In this document: piece by piece, positions 47,766-60,089 of the stretch
How positions within the stretch are numbered: position 1 is the stretch's first letter
Layout: every line of letters begins with the position of its first letter
Assembly: GCA_933228895.1 (NCBI GenBank)
Contig: OW121848.1
Coordinates: 156,442,688-156,506,687 of the forward strand
Direction of reading: 5' to 3'
Length of the DNA stretch: 64,000 nucleotides
Source: Platycnemis pennipes
Lineage: Eukaryota > Arthropoda > Insecta > Odonata > Platycnemididae
The notes under the pieces: model-generated
Databases searched by the model: none
Told to the model about the DNA's origin: nothing
Seen by the model: the letters and a program-made list of their open reading frames with translations, nothing else
Position numbers and translations under genes: made by a program

Positions 47766-50078
47766 CCCTCTCCCTCCTAACTCGGCCGAAACCGGCCGTA
47801 TGGTGTTCTCTGCCTTCTCGCCGAATTTAAATACCCAGTATCCCCAGGATTCAGACTATTAATTCCCATGTGGCACCAGCAGTGCTCCTAAGTTAACATT
47901 TCTAAATATAATCTATAAATTCTGAAACACTTTCATCAAATTTAAAGCAGATTTTTATTAAAAATAGATCATTAAAGCTATTAGACATACCTTCTGGTTC
48001 ATAGCATATGGTTTATGGCTGTCCTCCATTTCTGAAACGACTTATCTGTGGTACTCGGAGTAACATCTTACTTTTCACAATGGTAAACCACATTGAAGAC
48101 ATTTCCAAGAGGTATCTACACTCCTTCCAGCTCTTGTCTTCCTTTTTTGGGCATTACAGCAAGCACACATTTTTTCTTCCGTCAATTTTCACAAGTTGGT
48201 GGGGAGTCCCCGGAAAACTAGCGGCATGAGCATAGGTTCTTTTGCGGCCTAATATCATGCGAGAGGAGTGGTTCCCTGTCATCTGTCTGTATAGAGCGAG
48301 CCGAAAATCCTTTTGTGTTGTTCCATGCCTTGAGTTTGAGGGAACATTTGTTTCTTTATAAAATATGTAACTATTTACAATGGCTGTGTTTACTACAAAC
48401 GCAAAAATATATTTCCACCACTTTGTCTTCTTTCCAAAATCATAGTAAGACCTGTTTTTATTGGCTCTATCAACTCAACCCATAAATTTGTTATACCTTA
48501 ATATGGGTTCTGGGCATGGAATAAGAATATGTTTACATATTGCCCAGCCCAGTTTTCCTGGGAACCATCACACTCAGGTTTGGATCGCAGTTTGATGACA
48601 GAACACAAATGTCTCGTCTGTCATGTCAGACAATGACCGTCGCTTTACAGATCAAAAACCCTCATATATACCAAGACACCCAAATATGCCCTAATTTCCT
48701 CATCAGTAACGTCAACCCGATGCCTATCTATTTTTCCAGCCTTTCGTTGGCGATATTCTGCCTATTTATTAACATTTCCTACTATTCTGTGAAAAAACTC
48801 TTCACCTCCTAACAACCATTTAAAATAATCTAATTCATTCGATCTTATGGGTAAGTCGTGCTTTGGCCCCCTTCCTCCAACAAAAGCACGTGGAACTTCG
48901 TAATCCAATGAATATTCCCATTTAGGGTGGAGTGCATTATCACCTGTCGCATCACTGACACTGGGAGTATTATCCTCTTCTATATCACAATCACCAGGAC
49001 TGGCACGTTGAAACAATTCCTCCGCTTCGTCTGAAGAGCCTCGGCACTGTATCACTAAGGGAAACATCTCAGTCCACTTCTCTCGCTACATCATCTGCAC
49101 TCAAAAAAGCCATGGTCAGAACTGAGGGGCATTTGGAAGTAGTTTCTTGCTCTGAAACTATTTTGCATTTTCCACGAACACCAGATAAGGAAAACGCATG
49201 TTTGGCGATGACAAATATTCGGGGCCACACATCTTTAAGAAATTAAAAAATCGCGCATTTCTATAGTCAACTTGTGTCTGTTTCTTTTCAGTATACCATT
49301 TGAGTCTCTCTCTCTTCCCTGCAATAACGCTCCTTTGCATAGACCTCACAGGTCAAGGGAACTGGTCTTATGACCTAAGGAGCCATCACACAGCGCCTCA
49401 CTCCAAAGGGGCCTGAGAAAGGTCCGGCGGGCTAAAAGATTTTTTTTCTTTTTTTTGCACCACATGTCTCTTTGAGCGTGATGTAGGAATGGGTGTTTAC
49501 TTAGAAAAAAAATGCTCCCTAGAGGAGGTGGAAGCATGGAAGGACCGAAAGAAAGCTCTTCTCAAGCCAATGCTGGTCACCCATTTTCGGCTATCTCACA
49601 GGAGAGAGAGGCCTGGGCCGCCTAAGCAAGCCATAGCAGCCGTGGTGTTTTCATCTTCTATTCTCGCATCACAAAGTGTCCCATTCATTCATTCAAGAAA
49701 CCATGGCTCATCACGTTTCAGAACAAACCCTCCTCTAAAATGACTCCAGAATCTTCTTTCATTACTTCGCTGGTGATAATATGCTACCCCAAACACTCAT
49801 TAGGTCTTTGGGATCTTGAGGTTGTTGTGACAGATATTATGAGGCTCTGTTTCATCTCTGAGGAACTAAGGATAAGAGAGATGCGTGCATTAGCGACATT
49901 AAATGCTTTCAAGCTAAAACAGAATCATATAAGGCTCAAAAGATTGACCTTAGTATAGCAGGGGAAGACGGCCGGTTTCGGCCGACTTAGAAGGGAGAGG
50001 ATTAAAAACCGCCGGCCGGTTTCGGCCGAGTTAGGAGGGAGAGCGAATTGAGGCATTTAAACTTTGATAGGGAGAGGG
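47766..50078 (-). mobile_element. piggyBac element with TTAA target duplication
   Basis: Ends CCCTCTCCCT (left) and AGGGAGAGGG (right), with TTAA on both sides (47762-47765 and 50079-50082). Internal repeats containing CGGCCGAAACCGGCCG lie next to the left end and, inverted, at about 49967-49998 and 50015-50041. The right end thus has an extra copy and a 30-base spacer. Total 2313 bases. It sits inside a coding frame of the locus at 47305. Confidence 0.9.
48000..49070 (-). pseudogene. piggyBac-family transposase, inactivated
   Basis: Right to left: an acidic N-terminal part (SDEAEELFQRASPGDCDIEE), then LDYFKWLLGGEEFFHRIV, and AEYRQRKAGKIDR followed by DEEIRAYLGVLVYM, the N-terminal piggyBac core. 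After a deletion comes YNKFMG, then a stop where Gly is usual, then VDRANKNRSYY and KWWKYIFAFVVNTAIVNSYI at about 48490-48370. That corresponds to the GGVDxxD block and following helix. A Cys-rich tail reads CACCNAQKRKTRAG. Stops and deletions make it non-autonomous while the ends stay recognisable. Confidence 0.85.
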
Positions 50079-50122
50079 TTAAAAAAACTACTTCTGGTGG
50101 ATATTTTCACTATGGCCTATGA

Positions 50123-50979
50123 AAAGCACTGACTGAACAGTTGCAGAGAGTGAACATGGAATATTTTGACGACTCCATTAAAATAGATTCAAATATTGAT
50201 TTTGTGAGGATAATTTATAATTTTATACCATTCACATTTTTGTGGAGTTTTACTATAATTTACTGAATGTTATATTTAAAATTTATGACATGTTGGAGTA
50301 ATGTGGATGAAACAAGTACCTACCTATTGGAAAGGCGATGCTAAAAACCATGATAGAGGGGGAGGATGAAAAGAGGGTTCATGGATAGAATGAAGATTAA
50401 TAGGCCTTGTGTAGAACTGAAGAGGGAAATTCAATGCGGGAAGTGGGACAGGCCGGGGTGATTAGTAAAATATTCCATGTAAAAAAACCTACCTTAATAA
50501 GTAGATTACCTGTAGTACTTAATTAAGTCTAGAACAAACACTTAAGTGTTTAATTAATGCTCTCAATGAAAAAATTTTAAACATTAAATTTAAAATAATC
50601 AGTGCTTGTCTATCACTTTTGCTGGAAAGGGATCCAATCAAATCAGTGAGGGCACACTGATAATTGCAACAATGATATTCATTTAAAATCAAATCAAAAT
50701 GTTTACATGCCTTTGAACTGCCTACAAGAACATCAATATCAAAATTATAGGAAGAACAATTTATGATCATGTCAAGTGTTCGGTATAATGATATATGCAG
50801 TACACTGCAGTTAAAGATCACTTAGATACAGTTTTTGCTGAAAGACTATTAAAATCAATAAAATCTGATTTACATATTCAAATCTGATATAAATAAAAAC
50901 TCATCATTTATGATAATTTAAATGAAAATCATCTTTCTATCAACCCACTACAACACTAAATATTTTAATTTCATTCTAG
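50123..50979 (+). other. Between the interrupted ORF and DUF4806 exon 2
   Basis: Decayed continuation of the ORF up to about 50250, then AT-rich sequence that would be an intron. A minus-strand frame at 50519-50821 is open for 100 codons but has no motif and is not claimed. Confidence 0.4.
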
Positions 50980-51126
50980 ATGATGAACATTTGGAGGGGC
51001 TGGGATTACCAACCCCTCCATCAGGGCACACGGCACATGGGGAAGTGGGTGATATTCATTCCACTTCCTCATACCAGGTGGACACTTCAACCAGTGGAGA
51101 TCAAGCTACTTTTAATGCAGTAGAAG
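50980..51126 (+). CDS. DUF4806 gene, exon a
   Basis: Acceptor TTCATTCTAG, donor GAAG|GTAATA. Encodes DDEHLEGLGLPTPPSG and then a Ser/Thr-rich linker, probably disordered. Confidence 0.65.
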
Positions 51127-54100
51127 GTAATATCATTGAAATGCCTACTCTGAATGCTACTTGGCTTTACATTATGATTTTGCTTATAGATTCTTCAGTT
51201 ATGCCATCATAAAAGACTTTTCTTCCATAGCAGTTGTCAATGGTGTTAACAGAGGCATAAATTACGTTTTTCACCAATGTTTATCTTCAACTTCACCCCT
51301 AAAATAATTTTAGTCTGAATTGCCTATTTATGGATGGCAAATTATAATCAACACTTCTTTCAGAATATGACCTAGCTGAAGTGTTCAAGATGCATTTTGA
51401 CAGGCTACATTCCCACTTGGATGACATTGTGAAGAGGCAGGAAAACATTGAAAAGAAAGTTGATTATTTATTGGCTTGCCAAGATGGAAACATTTGCCCT
51501 TCACCAATTGATAGGGCACAATTGGAATTATTGCCAAAATTGCCATTTGGTTCGATATTGGAACTGCGGAACTTTGAGGCGAAACTAAAAAATGAGGAAG
51601 TCCGCAAGCAGTTGGTAAGAGGCATAATCTTTATTTATTCTTAGAGAGAGCAAATAATTCTTTCATTCTGCCTCTATAGAGAAAAAATTATATATAATGC
51701 ATCGAAGTTCATATTCTCACTCAAAATTGTTCCTAAATATGTGCACAACATTTATAGATCTATAATCGTCATCAATGATTGTCATGATATCATTTTATTA
51801 TATAAACTGATATTATGTACTGGAAGTACTTTAATTCCTGTGCTTTGCAGAAACTAAAAATTAAAATGATTGGTGGGGTGTGTGGAGATATGCACATGAG
51901 GCAAACACTAGTTGCATTCCTTACCAATCGCCTGGCCTTTGAGTTGACTTGGATGGGACCTCAGCACACCAGCAAGAAGGGAGGCTGCTCAAAGGAGTCC
52001 CTGTGTTTGAAAACAACAGTTTTTTCGGATATCCTGATATGTAAGTATAAACAGACATGCCTCAAGGGGGTGAGGTTGGTGGAGAGATTGCACTACTGTC
52101 CTCTGCGTGATTCTTGGCAGTGACAGATTTTTCAGACAATTTCCAGTTCCTCCTTGGGTGCTATGAGGAGAGAACTTGTCCTCCAATGCTTAGTTTCTTT
52201 CTGGCTTTCCTCTGATCCCTATTAATCCAACCTAAAACCAAAATAACATCTTTCTTTAATGTCTTGAATGAAGCTATTGCCCCTACAGCACACGAAATTT
52301 GATATACATGTACTCAGAACATACAGAGTGTATACCAGTATAGTATCCCTTACGAAAAAGTAGTACTGGAAGTACTGGAAAAAAATAGTATTGGGAAGTA
52401 CTCGTGTACTATTTTCACGGAGGTGAGTACTATAGTATTGGAAGTATTGAAGAAAACTAGTACTCGTGTACTAGAGGTAGTACACAGAACTAGTACTCAT
52501 GGAAGTATTGGGAAGTAGTACTCGTGTACTAGAGGTAGTACACGTAACTAGTACTCGTGGAAGTATTGGGAAGTAGTACTAGTGTACTGGAGGTAGTACA
52601 CAGAACTAGTACTTGTGGAAGTATTGGGAAGCAGAACTCATGTAATAGAGGTGGTGCACAAAACTAGTACATACATACCCCTATTGGAACTTACTCATAA
52701 GTCTCATAAGATATTTTCTCATAAGAAATTGGCAATGAGATCTTATGAGAAATTTTCTCATAAGATTTTGGGCGGGGAACCGTTCCAGGGGGAACCACCC
52801 TGGAACCATTCCAGGGGGATCGGTTCCCTGCAGTTCTCTTAAGAGAATGACAAAAAATTAATTGTTATTACAAAAAAACCTATAAGCTGCTCCTGGAGAT
52901 ACGTCCTGGAACTCCCACCTACTCCTACTCCAAAAAACTGAGGAACTAGAGAAAGCTGAAATAACACATAACACGACTTCGGATCGGATATAGCATATCA
53001 CACTTAATTTGATTCGGCATAATTTGGCATATGCCCACTATACACATAATTCGACCGAACTAAACCGTGAACGTCTAGCGTTTCTTGATGTCATGTAACA
53101 AATTCACAATTTTAGTAACCCTTATGCGAGTTAAAATTTTAAACAAACAGGACAGTTTATAAATCTATAATATATTTATTGACACTACTTCCAGTTTCAA
53201 TAATTGTATTCACTTGCCTTTGTAACACATAAGATTCCAAATCTGAGGCATAAGCTCAAAAATAACCAATGTGACAACAACAATACTAAATAAACCACAT
53301 GGCACGAGAATGAAAAGCTGTGATCGAGCTTGCTTAATGCATGAGATTTTATTTTAATGGTTGATCAAAGTGTTCAACAACCAGAAGTTTTTTTTTAAAT
53401 AACGCTCCTCTAAAAAGTGAAACTATATTTTTCCAACGGGGAGTTCGTTTAAATATCATCGAAAGTCGTCACTGCACTGTCACAACACACAAAAAATATT
53501 CACGTTCATCATGTAGCTGAATGATGATCCGAATTCTCATTGGATCATTCCGAATGTTTCAATTTGTTTATGACTTTAATGTGCCTGAAAAATGATAAAT
53601 ACAGTCAATTCCGGTGTCAGCAATTCAAAAAGCCTGCATGGAAAGCAGGTGAAAACAATTACAAATTCGTTCAACACAATCGCTTGTCATAACGATCATT
53701 TACTCACCGTAATGCCATTGTCCATTAGAATTTAAAAGTAAGCTTCTATGAACACTAATTACAAGAAAACGTAATTACTTCAGGAGATAATTCTTTATCA
53801 CGTTTCTCGCTATGATGACAGCCATTTTGAATTTCGAAGTGGTCTTGCAATTAATCGATAGTAGGATAGTAGTCTGTTCGATATTGGTCGATACAACCAA
53901 CCGGATACAACTTTCCACATACCGCAAACTATAAAAATGTGAATATTCACGTTAAAATTACTCGTGGGCACGAAAGTTGTTATTTATGGTTTATAACTGT
54001 TCTTTTTAAGAAAGGAGTTTCCTATAATTTATTTTAACTGAATGGGATTACCGTTCTGACACCTTTGGTCTTTTAGAAATGGGGATGAGTGTAGATTGGA

Positions 54101-55296
54101 GGCTTTAAAGATGTATAGGAGGATGGAGAAAGTGAGCTCAAGAATAATTTGATACTATCTTTCGTTAACCTGAGCTGGATGTGACAAAATTACACTGTCT
54201 TCCCCCAGCTACGCTGGGATGGAAGACAAATGAGAATGCTGTAAGTGGTTGGGGAAGAGCGGAATCTGTTGGGGGTGATTCAAAGAGGATAGAAAAAGTG
54301 GATGGAAGAGATGGGTAGTGGGAAGTTAAAAAATGTTATTGAAGGAAGAATCGCGTCTGGCTTCTGGATGGCAGGAAGATTATGAGCCAAATAAATGTAT
54401 TTAAGGAAGCGAGTACAAGTAAAACATCAAAAATGTACCTGAAAGGTGGATAACCATTACGTGAATTGATAGTATTGGTTCATCCTAATGTGAAATAAAA
54501 ATGATTAGCATTGAGATTTGGAAACCAATACTAGACATAATAGGTTCAATACTCAATATATCATGGTATCAAAGAGTAGTACCTACACACCTATAATTGT
54601 GATTACTTCTTCTTCCAATATTTACCGACAATGAAGTATTGGTGCCAAACGGACTAGTACACAATGTTAGTATTGTGAATATTTCTCCATCCAGTACTTG
54701 CCTACATTGAAGTACTGGAGTCACAGACTAGTACACGATGCTAGTATTGTGAATACTTCTCCATCCAGTACTTGCCGACATTGAAGTACTGGTGCCACGG
54801 ACTAGTACATGATGCTAGTATTGTGAATACTTCCCTGCCGAGTACTACATTCAGTGATCCCAATACTAAGTATTGAATTTTGAGTACTGGGGGGCAGAAT
54901 CTAATACTATAGTACTGAGATTCATGTACTTAGTATTCGGGTCTGTGTACTTAGTATTGGGCTCTGTGTACTACTTTTTTGTAAGGGATTACCATGGTAC
55001 CATGGTTACCACATATAGTAACTGCCAATTATGCTTGGATTTTAGATTTTATATAATGCTTATTCAATCATATTTTTATATATAAGCAGTATTATTCTCA
55101 ATGCATTTTCCATTCTATTTTGAATGAGATTGATTACTCATATTTTCCAGCAACAGTTTTAGAGTTACATCCTTCGTCAACCATTGCCAGCCTGGAGAGA
55201 GTTGCCAAGCAGTGGCTGCAACATGCTGGCGACCGGATTAAATATATTGAGAAGAAGAGGGAAATGGAAAAAAATAGCATGAAAAAAGAAAATTAA
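50980..55296 (+). CDS. DUF4806-domain gene, four exons
   Basis: Segments 50980-51126, 51364-51614, 51851-52040 and 55151-55296 join with consistent phases: 1 into the first, 1, 0, 1. All are GT-AG: CTAG|AT...GAAG|GTAATA, TTTCAG|AA...TTG|GTAAGA, TTTGCAG|AA...ATAT|GTAAGT and TTCCAG|CA. The product has a Pro/Ser/Thr-rich lead (LGLPTPPSGHTAHGE) and a coiled helix (DRLHSHLDDIVKRQENIEKK). The DUF4806 region follows: LPKLPFGSILELRNFEAKLK, then MIGGVCGDMHMRQTLVAFLT and FELTWMGPQ. The tail is basic and helical (RIKYIEKKREMEKN), to TAA at 55294-55296. DUF4806 has no known activity and occurs in many insect proteins, some transposon-related. The upstream exon must supply one base; whether it is the 47305 ORF is unproven. 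The last intron holds a 2.6 kb TIR element. Confidence 0.75.
51364..51614 (+). CDS. DUF4806 gene, exon b
   Basis: Acceptor CTTTCAG, donor TTG|GTAAGA. Encodes the coiled helix with VKRQENIEKKVDYLLACQDG and the start of DUF4806 (LPKLPFGSILELRNFEAKLK). Confidence 0.75.
51851..52040 (+). CDS. DUF4806 gene, exon c
   Basis: Acceptor GCTTTGCAG, donor ATAT|GTAAGT. Encodes MIGGVCGDMHMRQTLVAFLT, then LAFELTWMGPQHTSKKG. The GG...R..L...L...W-G pattern is the conserved centre of DUF4806. Confidence 0.75.
52440..52665. repeat. 58-bp tandem array (left subterminal)
   Basis: About four units. Each unit contains AGTAGTACTCGTGTACTAGA, then GGTAGTACAC and AACTAGTACTCGTGGAAGTA, then TTGGGA, with increasing divergence to the right. 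AGTACT/GTACTA words make both strands similar. Confidence 0.85.
52680..52835. repeat. Short inverted and direct repeats beside the left array
   Basis: CTCATAAG or CTTATGAG recurs about six times at 52690-52770. GGAACC / GGTTCC and CCAGGGGGA words at 52777-52830 form overlapping small palindromes. Confidence 0.6.
54605..54845. repeat. 74-bp tandem array (right subterminal)
   Basis: About three units, each with GACTAGTACACGATGCTAGT, ATTGTGAATACTTCTCCATC and CAGTACTTGCCGACATTGA. The unit differs from the left array but shares GTACT, CTAGTA and AGTATTG words. Confidence 0.85.
55151..55296 (+). CDS. DUF4806 gene, terminal exon d
   Basis: Acceptor TATTTTCCAG. Encodes LELHPSSTIASLERVAKQWL, then a basic helix, ending in TAA at 55294-55296. 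It lies 160 bases beyond the right end of the TIR element in the intron. Confidence 0.65.
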
Positions 55297-56161
55297 AGTT
55301 TTGCCATGCCACAAAATTCTACTTTATTATCCTTATAAGTATATCCCTACATATTCCTTTGATTTATACCTCATGAAATGTAGATTAGACTGTGATTCTT
55401 TATTGTATTAATATTGCATTAATGTGAAAAGTCATTATTTAGCATTACAAATAGTAGGTACCTATTGATCGATGTTTATGTTCATTGAAGGCCTCCAATT
55501 AGCCCTTGCTTTGCTGGGAAAAGAATTAGGTTTGTGGGCCTTAAGTTACAAATGTGGCATATTTTTTATCTACTGATCTCATCTTATTAACCTCAGGGAT
55601 GAAGAATATTGCCAAGAGATTGTATTGCACCGATGAGAATGTTCATAATGTACCCAGATCAAGCTTTGCAATGCTTGATGGAATTGATTCCAGCTTTTCT
55701 TAATAATACTTATGTATACACTGAGTGTTTTTAAGATCAATTTCTTCCGGACGTTTTTTGGGAATATTTTGTGCTTTAAATCCAGTTAAGTCACAGTTAA
55801 ATGAATAGGTACCTAAAGAAGTTACAAATGGTTGGGGAAGCGTATATTTAAACTTAATAACATAGGCAACCCGCTACGCTAACGTGCGAAAGTAGTAACA
55901 TCTAGCGGTGGTATTTCAAAGTATCTACTTGTTCATGATTCATGAAATGTACGCTAGGTAGCTCGGGTAGCTCTACGATCGCAGATCTGGAAAAAACGGC
56001 GATAATAGGACCTCATATGAGCTCTAAGAGTCTTTTAGGACCTCGTATAGAAGCTCATGACCTCGTAAAAGACTCCTAAGCTTTGTTCGCGTCGCTTGCT
56101 CCATCTGTAACTTCTGTGACCGAGGGGACAGGAAGGAACAGCTGAGTGCAGTAGGATCAAC
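55297..56161. other. Downstream of the DUF4806 gene, no gene seen
   Basis: 3' flank of the DUF4806 gene. From about 55860 the DNA is richer in CpG (GACCTCGTA, TCGCGTCGCTTGC), which could be a promoter-proximal region for the ORF at 56162. No motif fixes this. Confidence 0.35.
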
Positions 56162-56359
56162 TTGAGTCGACGCGCACGCTTTCAGAACCCAGCGGAAAAC
56201 ATGGCGCGTAACATGATTTGTAGAGCTTTGATGGAAGGGCTTATTCAGGAAGATTCTTCTGAAGAAGATGATATTGATCTTGTATTTCCTGCGTTAATTC
56301 GGCCGCAGGAGAGAGGTGATAAGATAATGAGTTATTCCATTTTATATATAACGGTATGA
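56162..56359 (+). other. Candidate short first exon or ORF, unrecognised
   Basis: A 65-codon frame. The in-frame ATG at 56201 gives MARNMICRALMEGLIQEDSS, then EEDDIDLVFPALIRP, an acidic N-terminal type found in some DNA-transposase and host proteins. I cannot name it. The upstream sequence is CpG-richer than average. A first exon of a Harbinger-type transposase or a host gene are both possible. Confidence 0.25.
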
Positions 56360-56869
56360 TTCAGCCGGGCTGCTTACATATCTTATTCGTCAGGTTGGTG
56401 AGCAGTCGTTAGCTCTTGAACCTTTGAGGATTATAAATACGCATCAATTTCTTAATTAATGAAGTACTAATTAATTATAATTGAGATTTGTTAGTATGTT
56501 TTCATTTCGTCTATCTGGTCCCCATTTTCTCAGTAATAGCCAATTCGTAGCAAGGCTACGAATGGCTTAGGATTGTAATCAACGAAGGGAATTTTCGCCA
56601 GTAGAAATGCCGTTAGAACTATATTTTCCAAGTATATCGTGTTGTGGAGAATTCCACTCAAACTTTCTTTTATTTTTGGCTGTTAGCATACTGAAACTCA
56701 CTGCCTTCATTATGATGTTTTAGATAGCCATATCTTCATCCTGTTCTCTGCATTTTTCAGGTAATTTACAATATGCTAACGATATCATTAATGCATTCAC
56801 TAGTGGAAGAATCTGTCTTGAACCACTCTTGTAACTCCCTTGAAAATTGAAACAGGATTCCAACACAGA

Positions 56870-57050
56870 CTCTATTGAATCTTCCTTGAAATTCTGTGTT
56901 GGGACACACTTGAAATTCTGATCTGGGACACTCTTGAAATTGTGTTGGGACTCTCTTGAAAGTTTGTGTTGGGACTCTCTTGAAATTGTGTTGGGACTCT
57001 CTTGAAAGTTTATGTTGGGACTCTCTGGAAATTATGTGTTGGGACTCATA
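56870..57050. repeat. Minisatellite, about 24-30 bp units
   Basis: Six to seven units of the form CTTGAAATTNTGTGTTGGGACTCT vary in length by 3-6 bases. An open frame on the minus strand (ESQHKLSRESQHN, FKRVPTQTFKRVPTQ) is simply the translation of the array. Confidence 0.85.
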
Positions 57051-57337
57051 ATAAAAAAAAAATAAGATTAGAGGTAGATGCAGTATGCTTACATAATATA
57101 TGGTACACAAGATTAACTTCTCGTGCATACAACTACAATTACCTAACTACCTACACTTAAGCCCTGCCTATCGTATCATCCTTTGCTAAGCGACCTAACA
57201 CATTTTAAATCTGGGAGTTCTTCATGGGTGTTTTCAAGTCTGTTTCCGCACTAATAGGCGCTTCAGACCGGGAGGAAAGGTATAAGGATAGGGATGGAAG
57301 GGATAGGGATCGGGATTCCTTAAATCTGGGAGACTGG

Positions 57338-57510
57338 AAAGCCATATATATACAGCTGCTGGCTGGCATTAAGTTGTTTGTGATAACTAACTTTACTAAA
57401 AGATTGACATGGGTAATTGGCACCGATAAAACATTTCTCCAATAACCATTTTGTGGATAAAAATTAGCACCACCATTATGAATATACATAACGTATATTC
57501 TTTGAACTCC
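57338..57510 (+). repeat. Dispersed repeat R2, copy 3 (3' part)
   Basis: GCCATATATATACAGCTGCTGG, CTGGCATTAA, and CCATTTTGTGGATAAAAATTAG match 18975-19110. Only the downstream half of the family is present. Confidence 0.7.
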
Positions 57511-57805
57511 AGGAGAGATAAATAAGAGTTTCGTCCGGCTGAGAATCTCTTTTATGGCGAGTGCACCAGTACTTTCCCTAAGTTCGATACCGTCCACGAA
57601 GGACTGAAAAAAATCATCCGTGGACTAATGTTCAATCGCTTTTCAAGGTCACGAATCGCACACATATCTAATGTAGGTATGTCATACCCATGGGTAAAAA
57701 TCCACTATTAGTGGATCCACAATTAGTGGCGGTTTCGGCATCCACAAACATTTTAGTGGATCTGCAAATGGAGGCGATATCGGAGCCCACTAAAATTTTA
57801 GAGGA

Positions 57806-58146
57806 TCAACATGTTGAAGCGGGTAAAAGAAAGCAATATCCACAAGCGTTGGCACTGGTTAAGGCGTGAAATTTGTCGTACTCTGGGGTTTTCACCTCTC
57901 GCTGTAGCTTTTTCCTTGGGTTGGTTAGGTTATTTAGGGGAGGCGACCGACAGCTGAGGTCATTTGCGCCATATAGGTGGGTAATTGGGTAATGGTAGGA
58001 GTTTTTAGGGAACGGAGGGAGAGAAACCCAGCGTCGGCCGACGGACGGAGTACTGTACTTGAAATGCCCTCCACTAGGCACTCAAGTGAGGACCGGATTT
58101 CCACTGAAAAATCCGCACTGCCGGGATTCGAACCCGGGCTCTTGGG
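57806..58146 (-). mobile_element. tRNA-derived SINE, 5' truncated
   Basis: On the minus strand it has the B box GGTTCGAATCC (58134-58124), then a body with GTACAGTACTCCGTCCGTCGG as in the 6.0 kb SINE, and an end with CTCAGCTGTCGGTCGCCTCC. The A box is missing because a MITE terminus replaces it at about 58150. Family member of 6045-6345, with an alternative body end. Confidence 0.65.
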
Positions 58147-58149
58147 ATG

Positions 58150-58440
58150 GGAGACCAGGGGCCTGATTCTGGTTCTTTCTGGCTATAGCCAGCGCGATTT
58201 GTCGAAAATATTGGCGAACGGAGTGCGCATTCGTATTCTCATTTTCATTCGCTAGCTATTTCGCCAGGAATGCTTCGCTTCGTCCATCTGGCGACAAAAA
58301 AGTTATTCTCGTTCTGTCTGGCGAACATATAGCGAATGTAAACATTCGCCAAGAGCGAATTTCGCAAGCGACGACAATGAAGTCGCTCTAGCGGCTTAGC
58401 GAAAGAATTGACGAGAGACCGACTCGTGATTTAATTGCCA
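58150..58440 (+). mobile_element. MITE, copy 2 (inverted partner at 42395)
   Basis: Starts GATTCTGGTTCTTTCTGGCT, ATAGCCAG. Continues through CTCATTTTCATTCGCTAGC, GGAATGCTTCGCTTCGTCC and AGTCGCTCTAGCGGCTTAGC, to GACTCGTGATTTAATTG. The central 200 bases match 42395-42595 in reverse. Non-coding; class unknown. Confidence 0.7.
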
Positions 58441-59734
58441 CTATACACCATTGCTATGTTACATTTTTCATCCCAATTAGTCTAATTGTTATTAATATGT
58501 TTGGAATACAGCTAGTGTGTAGCTTTACTCGTCTTGTCGTTCTATGTAATTAAATAAATGGGAATAGAAGTGTGTTTGCATTTGAATGAACCGCGAAGCG
58601 TTTGTTTGATAAGCGTATTGTATGTTATACCGTGGGTGTGCTGTTTTTTCTGAGCGTATTCTTGTGTTGGATTGCTTGAGAAAATGTGTTGTTTTGGTTC
58701 TTTTGATTGTGAACGTTTCACCAGAAACAATAAGAAAGAGACTGACGGGGGGGTAGAAAGATAAGAACGCAACAGGTAAGGCAAGAAGCAGAGGTTTATA
58801 TATGGGCAAAAGTTTTGATGGACATTGTGAAATAGCATTTGGATCTATAACTTCACTATTATGCATTAAGGACGAGAATGGCGGCCCTAGCGCCAATGCT
58901 AAATGCGTTAGCCATGGAGGTGGAAGAAAATGGAGAGGCTGCTGTTGTGTGTTCTCTGAGGGATCGAAGCAACGCATTCAATCTCTAAGATGAGCGGTTT
59001 ATCTGTATTTCCGCTATCTGCCAGCCTCTTCCATTGAAGTTTTTGACTTGTTTTCCTTGCACACCACTCAGCCGCCCGGCAGCAAACTCTTTATGTGCTA
59101 ACATGTAGTCAACTAAATAATTCAGCTGAGCTCCAGAGGCTCGGGCGTTTTTAAGGGTGTTCTATACCACTGCAGAAACCGGCTCTGCAGACCCTTGCGA
59201 AATCGAAGATAACGAGTTTAATATAAGTCGCAGAGCTGATCGGTTTTCATTGATCGTTAGATTAAGGATCAATGTGTGCGGTTACTGGAACAATATGTTC
59301 ATTAGCAGTATTCATTAAAGAGCTTCAGGCACAGAAAATCGTAAAAATAGCCCGATTTCAGCCTTTTTTCCTTTGACATTGAAATCGTAATGGAAACATG
59401 TGTTCCACTCTCCGCTGGGATTCATCCTTCTCTTCTACTACTATATCAAACTCAAAGACCTTATGTGCATACTAAAGTTGCAATTTATTATTTTCCGAAC
59501 CATGTTTTCACTATTTTACGTGCTAAAAATATTTCGTTCCGTGGCGCTGCTCTTAGTCCCCCCCACTCCCGCTAACGTCACCCTCCACCTCCTGGCTCCT
59601 TATCTCTCTCTCTCTCTCGAACCATTCCAAGGCCACGTCCGAGCCACTTCGCCTCCCTCCGGCCCCTTGTCGAAAGCCAGAGCTCTCAGACCGAGCGAGC
59701 TCAGCAAGGGATAATATTTTTTTCAGTAGCAGGC
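58441..59734. other. No recognised gene
   Basis: The frames at 58525-58977 (-) and 59390-59714 (+) have no motif. The CT-rich stretch at about 59550-59700 with a CTCTCTCTCTCTC run is compositional. Confidence 0.4.
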
Positions 59735-59795
59735 AGGCACGTAGCCAGAAATTTGCTTCGGGGGGGGGGGGGCTAAGTTTAGCACGTTTAGCCTA
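59735..59795 (+). mobile_element. Terminal fragment of a common DNA element
   Basis: GCACGTAGCCAGAAATTTGC followed by a G run of 14 and CTAAG. The GTAGCCAGNAATTT - poly-G start is frequent at the ends of arthropod DNA elements (general knowledge). No partner found. Confidence 0.4.
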
Positions 59796-60089
59796 ACTTC
59801 AATTCAGCCTTGCCCGTCGGTACCGACATGAAACGTCTTCCTTCATTTTCAGTGCTCGGTATTTGCTTTCACAGTGCCCATTCCTATCGGTTTTCTCTGG
59901 TTAAGCTCACTGTTTATCCTGTCATGAAGCAGTTAATTTAACCGGCCCCAGAACAGAAGTTCAAATCATGCATACATATCAGATTACTACAGATACATAC
60001 ATATCAGATTGGTAGATTAAATAGTGGGTCGGTAAAATAATTATCGGGGAAAATTCTAGCTGAAAAAGAGCACCAGGAGAGAAATAGAT

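Larger units (their letters stand above)
52345..54989. mobile_element. TIR element with tandem subterminal arrays
   Basis: ATCCCTTACGAAAAAGTAGTAC at the left and, on the other strand, ATCCCTTACAAAAAAGTAGTAC at the right are nearly identical 22-base TIRs around 2645 bases. The left subterminal region holds about four copies of a 58-base unit. The right holds about three copies of a different 74-base unit. Both are full of AGTACT, CTAGTAC and AGTATTG words. The interior (about 52850-54540) has no transposase. It lies in the last intron of the DUF4806 gene. Superfamily not assigned. Confidence 0.75.
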